DNA of 64,000 bases, taken from Bacillota bacterium (GTDB taxonomy: Bacteria; Bacillota; Bacilli; Paenibacillales; NBRC-103111). Where the stretch lies: the NCBI GenBank assembly GCA_023386955.1, contig JAEWIS010000017.1:1-64000 (forward strand), given 5' to 3'. Under the pieces are notes generated by a model. It worked only from the letters and a program-made list of their open reading frames with translations. It ran no database searches and was not told the origin of the DNA. Both the position numbers and the translations under genes were made by a program. Positions 10,153 through 18,929 of this stretch are shown in pieces (position 1 is the first letter of the stretch; each line of letters opens with the position of its first letter).

Positions 10153-10746
10153 TCAGTATTTAATTTCCTCCCTTATCTCAGAAGAAATTTTTCCATATTT
10201 CTCTCTTATTGATACGATCATAGCATGCATACAAACAAGATGAAAATCTTCAATTTGTTCCATTTTATTGGATGGTACCATTATACAGACATCTGATAGT
10301 TCTTTTAAAGGCAAACCTTGAATACCCGTTAATCCCACGATTGTAGCTGAATGAATTTTTGCCCATTTGATTGCCTTTAAGACATTAGGCGATTTTCCAC
10401 TACCACTTAGAGCTATGACCAAATCGCCTTGATTGTAGAAATTTTTTAGTTGTTCAACAAATATATTAGTATATTCAGTGTCATTTCCCCAGGCTGTAAT
10501 AGATCCAATCTGGTCTGTAAGTGCTATAACTCGAGGTCTTCTACCTGTAAATATTACATTTTTATTTAAATCTGCGGCAAAGTGACTTGCTGTTGAAGCG
10601 CTACCCCCGTTTCCAATCACAAAAATAGTACGATTTTCTTCATATGCTTTTCCAATACAATTTATAAAATCACTAAGATTATTTAAAGGAAAGTCATTAA
10701 TAATTTCAACCATTTGTTTGATGTATTCTTTTGTAATATTATGCAT
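10153..10746 (-). CDS. gmhA: Sedoheptulose-7-phosphate isomerase GmhA
   Basis: This 197-residue SIS-domain protein has the GmhA size and layout. The phosphosugar loop IGNGGSASTASHFAADL lies at residues 43-61, with ALSGSGKSPNVLKAIKWAK further on and a final helix carrying the EDFHLVCMHAMI histidine block. GmhA converts sedoheptulose 7-phosphate to D-glycero-D-manno-heptose 7-phosphate, the first step of nucleotide-activated heptose synthesis in the cytosol. HddA and GmhB for the next two steps are encoded in the same locus on the same strand. GGAG precedes the ATG at 10746, and the neighbouring upstream gene ends six bases before that start, so co-transcription is likely. Confidence 0.9.
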   Translation of the reverse strand: MHNITKEYIKQMVEIINDFPLNNLSDFINCIGKAYEENRTIFVIGNGGSASTASHFAADLNKNVIFTGRRPRVIALTDQIGSITAWGNDTEYTNIFVEQLKNFYNQGDLVIALSGSGKSPNVLKAIKWAKIHSATIVGLTGIQGLPLKELSDVCIMVPSNKMEQIEDFHLVCMHAMIVSIREKYGKISSEIREEIKY

Positions 10747-10752
10747 TTTTAC

Positions 10753-11781
10753 TCAACTCCTTATATTACTATTATGAACTTCATTCAGTAGCAATTCTAT
10801 CGCATTCTTTTCATACAGAGTAATCCTATCAATAGCGTTTAAAATATCTTTTAATATTTTAGTTTCCTCTGTAATTTTATAACGGATTAATTTATTCCGA
10901 AGTATGAGGACTTCTTTCTCAATATTGTAATATAAGCTAATTGGATATTTCCCTTTTCGAATATAGCCATGCATTTCCATAAACTTTATTCTTTCTATCA
11001 TCACCTTCTTATGTTCCCAAAGAATATGTAAAGGTCTAATATCATAGTTGTGCTTGTTATCAAACAATACTTCTATTGATTGTTTTATGTAATGATAAAC
11101 TCGAATACCAAATGCTAGATTTAGAGGATTCTTAAACATACTTAATCTCTTACTAGTATTATTTGAACAGAGATAATCATTAAGAAGTTCTGTGACCAAA
11201 TTAATGTCAAACTGGTATTGGTATGTACCATTATATTTAAAAAGGTAAACATCATTTTGATAGGCTACTTGTGAAAGGCAATTTAGAAAAGCCTGGCTAA
11301 AGTCGTGAAATGAGATTTTGGCTTCCTTAAAAAAACCATCAACATATCCATATGCTAAAAAAGTTTTTTCATCATTATCAAATCCAAATAGCAATACTTC
11401 ATGGTATTTATGATTTTCCTTATAATCTTTAGTGAATGTTTTTATATAATATCTATCTATACTTGCTCTAACATAATAACCTAGATCTATGCATTTTATT
11501 AAAAATGTACAAATATCAAGTTGAGTCAGTTGAATTACATTCTTTGATATTTTTTCAATATTTAAAAAAGGATAATTTTTTTCTGGTAATGAGGCTTCAT
11601 ATCCATAAAAGTTAAAGGGGATCCTTTTCCCTTCAAGACCTATTTCGCAACATAGTTGAATATAATTACTATAAAACCACTCATGAGATTCTTTGTAATT
11701 TAGAATAATTGAAAGTGGATGTGCATGATGCAAATATCCAATAATAGGTGGGATTATGATTGGTAACTTATATATTTTCAC
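10753..11781 (-). CDS. Second BtrH-like protein, nucleophile cysteine not seen
   Basis: The 342-residue protein probably starts at GTG 11781 after AGGAAAA. Its plan parallels the gene at 5289-6245: an N-terminal segment with a conserved histidine block (KYHEVLLFGFDNDEKTFLAYGY, residues about 142-163) followed by a long helical half. In this copy the place where the family has its N-terminal cysteine reads GYLHHAHPLSII, so I see no candidate nucleophile there. It could be a partner or carrier-interacting subunit rather than an acyltransferase. It is very AT-rich, like the adjacent heptose genes. Family assignment is by resemblance only and remains tentative. Confidence 0.5.
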   Translation of the reverse strand: MKIYKLPIIIPPIIGYLHHAHPLSIILNYKESHEWFYSNYIQLCCEIGLEGKRIPFNFYGYEASLPEKNYPFLNIEKISKNVIQLTQLDICTFLIKCIDLGYYVRASIDRYYIKTFTKDYKENHKYHEVLLFGFDNDEKTFLAYGYVDGFFKEAKISFHDFSQAFLNCLSQVAYQNDVYLFKYNGTYQYQFDINLVTELLNDYLCSNNTSKRLSMFKNPLNLAFGIRVYHYIKQSIEVLFDNKHNYDIRPLHILWEHKKVMIERIKFMEMHGYIRKGKYPISLYYNIEKEVLILRNKLIRYKITEETKILKDILNAIDRITLYEKNAIELLLNEVHNSNIRS

Positions 11782-11840
11782 TTTTCCTAATATCCTTTCA
11801 TAGTTGTATCAAAACGACAAAGCTAACAATACTTGCTTAC

Positions 11841-12608
11841 TTAAATATAATGGTATTGGTTCATGACTTCTTTACATTTAGTTCTGACTAAATTCTCATG
11901 CCCCTTAGGCAGAACATCGCATTTTGTGCTATATATTTTTTCAGTAAGAACATCTTCTACTTGCCTTTTTGTTAGTTGAGCCAACTCTGAAATCAAATTA
12001 ATCGTATCACTATTTTGACTAACTATATCTTCGTACTTAAGTAAATAGACATTTTTATTTTTGGAAAGATTTTTATAAAAAGATGCATTTTGATTCCACT
12101 CCTTAATAAAAAAATCTAAATTTCCTATCCTACTTTCATACCATTTTGTTCCATAAGCACTCTTCCAGACTGAAACAGGATGCCTTACTAACAATATCAT
12201 TATTGCTGAGGGAAAACATTGCCTAAACAACTCCAGTTCATGTTCCCCATACCTAACTTCTTTAAACCCAATAACATCATGTTTTTCTCTATGCTGGGCA
12301 TAATACTCCTGAAAAAATACTTTAGTTGAGTTTATAACAGCTTTTTGAGCAAACTCTGCACCAGGAGTCATACACGCAATCCAATTATTTGTGTTTTTAT
12401 TGCTCGAAAAATAATTCTCACGCTGCTCAGTATATTTTTCAGCGAAGGAAATTAAACCATTGTATACTTCAGCGAACTTTGTCAAACTGCCGTAATGTTC
12501 GCCCCAAATGAGTGTCTGCTTGCGTGCATTGAAAATACGTTGAAGCATGGTTGAACCACACCTATGTGTAACGGAGGAAATAATTAATTCCATAGAAGGA
12601 GCACACAC
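11841..12608 (-). CDS. PAPS-dependent sulfotransferase
   Basis: The protein transfers sulfate from PAPS to a hydroxyl or amine acceptor. The phosphosulfate-binding loop is THRCGSTMLQRIF at residues 14-26, and the 3'-phosphate-binding block is LLVRHPVSVWKSAYGTKW near residues 133-150, followed by KYEDIV. At about 250 residues it fits a compact soluble sulfotransferase. The start is ambiguous: GTG 12608 has the ribosome site almost touching it, while ATG 12593 (MELIISS) is a little far from AAAAGG. An APS kinase gene that would supply PAPS lies upstream at 17607-18230 on the same strand, which supports a sulfated end product. The acceptor is unknown. Confidence 0.82.
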   Translation of the reverse strand: MCAPSMELIISSVTHRCGSTMLQRIFNARKQTLIWGEHYGSLTKFAEVYNGLISFAEKYTEQRENYFSSNKNTNNWIACMTPGAEFAQKAVINSTKVFFQEYYAQHREKHDVIGFKEVRYGEHELELFRQCFPSAIMILLVRHPVSVWKSAYGTKWYESRIGNLDFFIKEWNQNASFYKNLSKNKNVYLLKYEDIVSQNSDTINLISELAQLTKRQVEDVLTEKIYSTKCDVLPKGHENLVRTKCKEVMNQYHYI

Positions 12609-12628
12609 CTTTTCATTATTTTAAGCAA

Positions 12629-14008
12629 CTATTGTATGATTTGAGTTATTTCAAGAAGCCTGTTACTACTTTTCTTATATGAGTAGGGAAAAATTGACTT
12701 AATTAAATCAAGCATTTCCGATTCGTTCATCCAAGGCCATCCATCAACCAAATGAACTTCAGAAACAAAAGCCGGAGAATACATGATTAAGATTTTCTTT
12801 GATATTCGTCTCATCTCACTTAATAAGTTGCAGAAGATAGTTGGACCCAAAATTCTACAAAAATCAGAGATAATTACAATATCAAAAAAATGATCCTCAT
12901 AAGGTGTATCGCAACCTAATAGATAATTAACTGTTCTACCCGGTATTTCTTTAAACTTGTTTAATGTTGTTTTATTCAACACAAAAATATGGCTTGACTT
13001 TAATTTTGAAACCATAACCATATTATCCAACCCCAATAATAACGATTTCTGACTATTGGATAGATAATTATTATTTATATCGTTAATAAACTCTACTTCA
13101 TAAGGAGGAATAATATACTCTAAAATAAGCTTATTAAACTTTTCAAGAGCTTGATTATGGTATTGCCAAGAGTATAAAAGACGCAACTCAGTTTCCAAGG
13201 TATAATTTTTTCTATGCATTTTTAATAAATTAGTATGATTGTTTATTTTCTTTGCTTCAATACTCATTTCTACCGGGTGTGGGAGATGTAGTGCAAATGC
13301 ATCCCTAATGGAGACAAAAGAAGCTCCCTCCTTATACAATCGAAAAGCAAAGTCATGATCCTCGCCTCCCCAACCTAAAAAATTCTCATCAAAACCACCT
13401 ATTTTAATAGAAAGATGCCTTGGAACAGACAGAGCTGCTGTATCATATCCAACCGACCAAGGTGCAGGATAGCTGTTTAAGTTGTCAGATACAAAATCAA
13501 ACAATCCGACTCTCCGATCTGCCCAACAAGAGATATTTTTCAGCTGATTACATATATCAGTAATAGTATCTGGGGAAAGCTGCTCGAGTATCGAAGTGTC
13601 ATCTTTATGAGGATCTATCACTTTCCCTACAAGATAATGAGTTAAAACTAAATTGTTGGGATCGTTTGAAATAATATACTTGCTAATAATTTTTTCAATA
13701 AAAGTAGGAGGTATTACCATTCCACAATCTATGAAAACGACCACGTCCCCTGAACTACTTTTTAACCCAAGGTTTCTGGCAAGGGATCGACAAGAACGTT
13801 CATCTCGCGGTCTATAGATATAATTCAGCGAACTTATGATTGTGTTAAATTTGTCAACTAATTGATTCGTTGAGTCTGTTGAACCATCGTCTACTACTAT
13901 TACTTCAAAATCATGCTCAATAGAAATTTTTTGTTCACTTATATACAGCAAGGTTTGATACAAAAAATCTTTTCTGTTGTATGTTGGTATAATCAATGAA
14001 ATCTTCAT
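12629..14008 (-). CDS. Family-2 glycosyltransferase fused to a methyltransferase-like tail
   Basis: I place the start at ATG 14008 (MKISLIIPTYN), seven bases after AGGTGAG, giving 459 residues. Residues 1-240 are a GT-A fold: IIPTYNRKDFL, VVDDGSTDSTN, the FIDCG metal-binding region and the galactosyltransferase-like block GWGGEDHDFAFRLYKEG. Residues about 310-459 resemble the C-terminal part of a class I methyltransferase (PYEDHFFDIVIISDF...LLSEMRRISKKILIMYSP), but no glycine-rich SAM loop is visible ahead of it. The tail may be a binding domain only. Given the neighbours, the donor could be an activated heptose. Spacing to GmhB upstream is about 30 bases. Confidence 0.78.
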   Translation of the reverse strand: MKISLIIPTYNRKDFLYQTLLYISEQKISIEHDFEVIVVDDGSTDSTNQLVDKFNTIISSLNYIYRPRDERSCRSLARNLGLKSSSGDVVVFIDCGMVIPPTFIEKIISKYIISNDPNNLVLTHYLVGKVIDPHKDDTSILEQLSPDTITDICNQLKNISCWADRRVGLFDFVSDNLNSYPAPWSVGYDTAALSVPRHLSIKIGGFDENFLGWGGEDHDFAFRLYKEGASFVSIRDAFALHLPHPVEMSIEAKKINNHTNLLKMHRKNYTLETELRLLYSWQYHNQALEKFNKLILEYIIPPYEVEFINDINNNYLSNSQKSLLLGLDNMVMVSKLKSSHIFVLNKTTLNKFKEIPGRTVNYLLGCDTPYEDHFFDIVIISDFCRILGPTIFCNLLSEMRRISKKILIMYSPAFVSEVHLVDGWPWMNESEMLDLIKSIFPYSYKKSSNRLLEITQIIQ

Positions 14009-14038
14009 ATATTTCTCACCTATCATTTTTACATCATT

Positions 14039-14599
14039 TTAGTGGTTTTGAATAACTCTTATTACTCTCACTGCCGCTCCCCAAATATTGGGTTCAAACC
14101 AATCGGGTTCAATAGATAAATGTTTTTCCTCTAATTCATTGACCATGCCTTTTGTGCATGATTCAACTAGAATAGTTTTGCATCCAACTTTTTTCCCCGC
14201 TTGAATATCGGTTAAACTATCGCCGATCAATATCGATTTCGTAAGATCTAGGTGATACTCCTTTGCCGCTTTAATAAATAATCCTGCATTGGGCTTACGG
14301 CAATTGCAATTTTCCTCTTTAGTGTGAGTACAAAAATAAATATGCTCAATTTTTGCACCAGCTTGATTAACATCTTGCAAGAGTTTCTCATGAATGTGAT
14401 GTAAATCCAACAGAGTCATTATTCCTTTTCCAACCCCTGCCTGGTTTGTTACAATGAATATTTTACACATAAACTGATTTAACAAGTGCAGTGAAGCTAG
14501 TGCTAGTGGGCACCATTCAAATTCACTTACTTTTTTCACATATCCCTTTACTACTCTTTTATTTAATACTCCATCTCTATCGACAAATACTGATATCAT
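14039..14599 (-). CDS. gmhB: D-glycero-D-manno-heptose-1,7-bisphosphate 7-phosphatase GmhB
   Basis: A 186-residue HAD-type phosphatase. The nucleophile motif is FVDRDGVLN at residues 5-13, motif II is IVTNQAGVGKG, the zinc loop is CTHTKEENCNCRKP, and the acidic motif is LIGDSLTDIQAGK. This is the GmhB signature. It removes the 7-phosphate from heptose bisphosphate, giving heptose 1-phosphate ready for nucleotide activation. It starts two bases after the HddA stop, so the two are translationally linked. Confidence 0.92.
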   Translation of the reverse strand: MISVFVDRDGVLNKRVVKGYVKKVSEFEWCPLALASLHLLNQFMCKIFIVTNQAGVGKGIMTLLDLHHIHEKLLQDVNQAGAKIEHIYFCTHTKEENCNCRKPNAGLFIKAAKEYHLDLTKSILIGDSLTDIQAGKKVGCKTILVESCTKGMVNELEEKHLSIEPDWFEPNIWGAAVRVIRVIQNH

Positions 14600-14601
14600 A
14601 T

Positions 14602-15579
14602 TTATTCCTCGTGATTAAATATAATTCTTGTGCCAAAAGAAACAAACTTATATTTTAACTCTTGGAAATCACTTAATGTTTGCCGCAGTAAGTGTTGATA
14701 CTGGTGTGGACAATATAACATTAGGAACCCCCCACCGCCAGCACCATTTATCTTTCCACCTGTAACGCCGATTTCTTTTGACCGATTATACAACATGTCA
14801 ATGAATGTATTGCTAATGCCTGGCGCAAGTTGTCGTTTTAGTTGCCAACCCTTATCCAAGAGACTTCCAATAGCGTCAAGGTCTTGAGCTTCCAACAAAA
14901 GCGATGCCTCTTTGACTTGACTTTTTATTTGATGAAGAATATCCATATGGAAAGTCGTATTTAGTTTTTGGGATATAAGGATATCAGAGGCTGATCGTTT
15001 TAAACCTGAATAGAATAATAATAGGTTTGAATTTAATTCATTTCTCAAGGAGTTTGTTAGATTACATCCCTCCATCCGAACTGTTTCATCCTGATTGAAA
15101 TAAAGTACTTTCAGGCCTCCATACGCGGCAATGTATTGGTCTTGTTTCCCTATAGGAGCTCCTAATATGTCAATTTCAATTTTACAGGCGAGTTGGGCTA
15201 GTTCCTCTGAATCTAGATAAACGCCTTTATAAGCATAAAGTGCATTTAATAATCCCACAGTTACTGCACTTGATGAACCTAAACCGGTACCGTCTGCTGG
15301 AACATCGGATAAAATGCTCACTTCTATACCTTTATTTATACCGGCTATTCTCATACTTTCACGTACTATGTCATGAAGGATCTCGTTAACAGATCCTGCC
15401 TCTTCGCATTTATTTGCATGTACCTTTATATTCTTGTTGAAATTTTGTTTCACTGTTACATAGATAAATTTATCAATAGTGGTACTTAAAACACTGCCTG
15501 GTGAAGTTCTGTAGTAAGTTGGTAAATCTGTACCTCCTCCAAACAGGCTTATTCGAAGGGGAGTTTGTGTGATAATCAT
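14602..15579 (-). CDS. hddA: D-glycero-alpha-D-manno-heptose-7-phosphate kinase HddA
   Basis: A 325-residue GHMP kinase. Motif 1 is PLRISLFGGGTDLPTYY at residues 7-23, motif 2 is DGTGLGSSSAVTVGLLNAL near residue 95, and motif 3 is GGKINGAGGGGFLMLYCP near residue 275. The GGGTDLP block is typical of heptose-7-phosphate kinases of the HddA type, which make the alpha-1-phosphate used for GDP-heptose. It precedes GmhB almost without a gap. No HddC-type guanylyltransferase is seen in the window, so activation must be encoded elsewhere. A related fucose kinase role is less likely given GmhA and GmhB beside it. Confidence 0.9.
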   Translation of the reverse strand: MIITQTPLRISLFGGGTDLPTYYRTSPGSVLSTTIDKFIYVTVKQNFNKNIKVHANKCEEAGSVNEILHDIVRESMRIAGINKGIEVSILSDVPADGTGLGSSSAVTVGLLNALYAYKGVYLDSEELAQLACKIEIDILGAPIGKQDQYIAAYGGLKVLYFNQDETVRMEGCNLTNSLRNELNSNLLLFYSGLKRSASDILISQKLNTTFHMDILHQIKSQVKEASLLLEAQDLDAIGSLLDKGWQLKRQLAPGISNTFIDMLYNRSKEIGVTGGKINGAGGGGFLMLYCPHQYQHLLRQTLSDFQELKYKFVSFGTRIIFNHEE

Positions 15580-15595
15580 GATAGAAACTCCTTAT

Positions 15596-16247
15596 CTCTT
15601 TATATAACTGGACGGTGAAAAGTTTTCAGGTAGAAAAATATAATAATATCCTAAGCTTCCTAATCAGAAAGGAAATTAGGGGGAGAAAGGGTTACACACC
15701 GTAGTGTATCGGAAATTTCAGCATTTAACCGTACCTATGAACACATTTCTTAATTAACTCTTGTTTCTCTTTTCGTTCCTGCTTTTGCAGACAAGCTGTT
15801 TTTCATTGGTTCATGGTCATCGTTATCGGTCTCATACAGCGTTCGGACAACTTGATCGTTACCTCCATCCATTATCCGAGATTTGCTTTTCATACCGGTG
15901 CTATGAAGCCTGGGTCCTTTTCTTTCGTTTTTCCTCCTGATCGCTGGACTTGCTGCGTACGGCCTGTCTTCAGGTGGTGGTGACTCATAGGCCTCTTTTA
16001 ACCGCAATGGTAAGGTGGTGTTGGTGGACGACATGCAAATACAAGTAAGGAAGCCAAGCAGATGCCCGAAGTCAAGAGGTTCCATCATGAATCCGAGAGT
16101 TCCGCCAAGGGAGAGTATATCTTTGATACTTGTTTGGTGCCATCGGCAAAAACCGCACCTATCCGTAATCCAAATAATTTGTTACAAGCAGTGGGAGCTT
16201 ACCCAAATTCACTAGCTTATCAGTAATTGAAACTTCCCCTCCCCCCA
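15596..16247 (+). pseudogene. Transposase remnant between hddA and a glycosyltransferase gene
   Basis: No intact gene is present here. Plus-strand fragments such as FNRNGKVVLVDDMQIQVRK (around 16000-16050) and, in a shifted frame, PPREYIFDTCLVPSAKTAPIR resemble the part of a DDE transposase that carries the first catalytic aspartate and a target-loop region. The bases directly upstream of hddA (about 15580-15700) should hold its promoter. Assignment to an IS family is uncertain. Confidence 0.4.
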
Positions 16248-17063
16248 CTATATATAATATTCTATTAAATCATCTTTAAGCGCTTTAAGTTTTAATGCTA
16301 ACCAACCATCAGTTGTCAAACTCCAAATCGGTTCAAACTCATTCCCCCATAAATTTAGGATTTTCTTAATTACATATTTTTTGGCCTCTACAAATTTAAT
16401 TCTATTTTCCGATCTGACTGCATTGCTATTGTGTATCCGACGGTTATATAGAGGTTTGTTAACATAATGAAAATCACTAATACCAATTAATTTATATAGT
16501 AAATATCTGTCTTCACCATATCTGCCTTTATACGGATCGTCTAACTCGAAGCCATTCACCAGGCGGACACTTTCTGTTCTCAAAAACCTTGGATATAACA
16601 TTGGAGCATATAATAGAAATTCATACTTTTCATTCTTTGTAAATCTTCGATGTTTAATGAGATCTATGAATCTTGTGTCATCAGCATTTGTTTCCCAACG
16701 ATTCAATTGGGAAGATACAGTAGAAGTCGTCTCAGGCTGCTGTTCCATTTCATCTAGTAAAATATCTATTGCTTCTTCATCAAGCCAATCATCTGCATCT
16801 AAAATCATAAAATATGGAGTATCAATGAGTTTTAATGCAACGTTTAAAGCATTACCTGTTCCCTGATTTTCTTGCAAATAAATATAAGTTATTCTAGAGT
16901 CGGATAAAAATTCTGAAATAAATTGTGATGTATTATCATCTGAATTGTCATCGACAATAATTAGTTTCCAATCGGCATACGTTTGACTAAGTACACTTTT
17001 TATTGCCAAGACAATATATTTTTCATAATTGTAAACAGGTATTACTACAGTAACTTTTGACAT
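16248..17063 (-). CDS. Family-2 glycosyltransferase
   Basis: The frame is open to 17297, but the first 78 residues do not look like a glycosyltransferase and lie beside relic DNA. AAGGAAG sits just ahead of two ATG codons at 17066 and 17063, so I place the start at 17063 (MSKVTVVIPVYN), giving 271 residues. Motifs are the nucleotide-binding IIVDDNSDDNT, the metal-binding MILDADDWLDEEAI and the late GRYGEDRYLLYKL block. It should act in the cytosol or at the inner membrane face. Being next to the heptose genes suggests it transfers heptose or extends a heptose-bearing product; donor and acceptor are not determined by the sequence. Confidence 0.85.
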   Translation of the reverse strand: MSKVTVVIPVYNYEKYIVLAIKSVLSQTYADWKLIIVDDNSDDNTSQFISEFLSDSRITYIYLQENQGTGNALNVALKLIDTPYFMILDADDWLDEEAIDILLDEMEQQPETTSTVSSQLNRWETNADDTRFIDLIKHRRFTKNEKYEFLLYAPMLYPRFLRTESVRLVNGFELDDPYKGRYGEDRYLLYKLIGISDFHYVNKPLYNRRIHNSNAVRSENRIKFVEAKKYVIKKILNLWGNEFEPIWSLTTDGWLALKLKALKDDLIEYYI

Positions 17064-17066
17064 CAT

Positions 17067-17606
17067 AATCTTCCTTTCTTGAAAGTTCATAACAAGTCTA
17101 TATATCTGAGCTTTTTCCAAAACAATGCGCAAATGTTTATGAAACTTCTCTTGTAACTCCTTATCATTAGAGCAAAAATCGTTATTCACTTTAATTGCTA
17201 TTTGGTCAACGGTGCATTCAGGTATCGGTTCTGGAGGCAAATCCCGCCCTAAGATTAACTGGTATCTGCGCAAAACGGAGTTGACACTCCAAGCCATCTT
17301 GGGCTTTGTTATTTGTAGTTACATCGCTACCGGTTTGGTTCAAATAATGCGGCTTTAGGCGCAGATGTCAGGCATGCTTTGGACGTTATCTGCGTACATC
17401 ATCGAAGGTCATCTTATCCGAGGCAACCGTGGTACAGTATTTGCGAAAAGAGCTTTTCGCAAGTTTGCCTAGCAGTTGAATTTATTCAAAACCCAAATAA
17501 TTCGTGCCAAACAGAAAACCCACTTGTTACAGGAATTTGCTGGCTGCTTAAATATTAGATCTTTCCCTGTCCAATTTCTATAAATAAACCTAGTTTTATT
17601 ATTCTG
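17067..17606. other. Spacer with no intact gene
   Basis: Between the glycosyltransferase start and cysC. Fragmentary frames (for example the 78-codon extension read through to 17297) have no clear family match and look like worn insertion-sequence DNA. The promoter of the downstream minus-strand genes may lie here but is not evident. Confidence 0.4.
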
Positions 17607-18230
17607 TCAAAGAATTTTATTATACAATAAGTAATTAAAGATATGATCAACGCCTTCCTGTATTGTTAACCTTTCTGTATCAACTACGATGCTAGCTTCT
17701 AAAGGTGGCTCATAAGGTGAGGTTATACCGGTAAAATTTTCGATGAGATTTTGTCTAGCTCTCTTATATAGCCCTTTAGTATCACGGCGTTCACATTCTT
17801 TAATACTACATTTAATATAAACCTCAATAAATTCATCAATATTAAACATTGAACGAACAAGAAAACGGTCTTCTAAAAATGGCGAAATGAATGTGCCGAT
17901 TGTTATAATTCCAGAATCTACAAACAATTTTGCTACCTCACCTACTCTCCTAATATTCTCCTTTCTATCTTCTCGATTAAAACCAAGATCCTTGTTTAAA
18001 CCATGACGAATGTTATCCCCATCCAAGATATAAGAATGAACATTATGTTCAAATAAAACTTTCTCAAGTTCATTAGCTAATGTCGACTTTCCGGATCCTG
18101 ATAATCCTGTAAACCATAACAAGCAACTCTTATGTCCATTCAACTTAACTCTATCTTCTTTATTAATTTTAAAATTATTCCAAAAAATATCATTTTGGAT
18201 TTCCGAAATCTCCATTTTTCTCACATCCAT
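17607..18230 (-). CDS. cysC: Adenylylsulfate (APS) kinase CysC
   Basis: A 207-residue P-loop kinase that phosphorylates APS to PAPS. The Walker A motif is FTGLSGSGKSTLANELE at about residues 40-56, followed by the substrate region LDGDNIRHGLNKDLGFNREDRKENIRRVGEVAKLF, which is diagnostic of CysC. The GLYKRARQNLIENFTGITSPYEPP block completes the family. It is the first gene of the minus-strand locus. A CysC set apart from sulfate-assimilation genes and followed by a sulfotransferase points to PAPS supply for sulfation rather than cysteine synthesis. No ATP sulfurylase gene is in the window. Confidence 0.93.
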   Translation of the reverse strand: MDVRKMEISEIQNDIFWNNFKINKEDRVKLNGHKSCLLWFTGLSGSGKSTLANELEKVLFEHNVHSYILDGDNIRHGLNKDLGFNREDRKENIRRVGEVAKLFVDSGIITIGTFISPFLEDRFLVRSMFNIDEFIEVYIKCSIKECERRDTKGLYKRARQNLIENFTGITSPYEPPLEASIVVDTERLTIQEGVDHIFNYLLYNKIL

Positions 18231-18929
18231 ATTTTTTATCTGGTAAAAAATACTTTGTTCACATTAATGGAATTATATCCCTTGTATAATTCTATACTAC
18301 ATGCTTTTTAAAAATTCGAACATAGTCATTTTGATACTTCTTCAACAGAATCTAATAAAAATTGATATTTTTCGTGATTACTCAACTATCTGAATGAGTG
18401 CAAGCAAAAGAAGGGTGCGAAACACACCAAAAAGAAAGGATTAGCCATCCGTCAAGAGGATCGACTGGCCTGGAAAAACAGAGCGTAGGCTCTCCAAGAC
18501 TGAGAGCCCTTGTTTTCGAGTGGAGACGAACCCTCGAATCCGACTGACGACCTGGGGCATCCTCCTCCTTGCGAAAGTAGCCCAACAACTTCTGCTGGCT
18601 CTCGATCATCCTTGCCGCCTGTTCCGCCTCATTATTCGAAAAGAGCTCAAAATCATGTATGAACACCAACACCGACCAACGGAGTTCAGGTTGGAGATAG
18701 GGATTCAGCGGATGATTTTTCGGCGGCCAAGTACAAAATTGGACATGAAGAATGGCTGCAAATTGAGACATTCTCCGCTATCCCTTCCAGTTGTTTATCT
18801 CAATGTAGTATGCAGTGAAACCAACAAATAGTATGCTGTGAGTAGTGATTACTAAAGATCTTTAGCTCTCTTCCAAATATCCATGTTGCTTTAATTTTGT
18901 ACAAAACAGAACAAGAGAATAGTGAGCTT
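18231..18929. other. Intergenic region, probably with relic coding DNA
   Basis: The first 130 bases upstream of cysC are very AT-rich and are the likely promoter region of the biosynthetic locus. From about 18380 to 18850 the composition changes and short frames appear on both strands, but no family is recognised. It looks like eroded mobile DNA. Confidence 0.35.

Noticed and set aside
17064..17297. N-terminal extension of the family-2 glycosyltransferase
   Set aside because: The extension lacks glycosyltransferase resemblance, while a good ribosome site precedes ATG 17063/17066 and the canonical VTVVIPVYN start.
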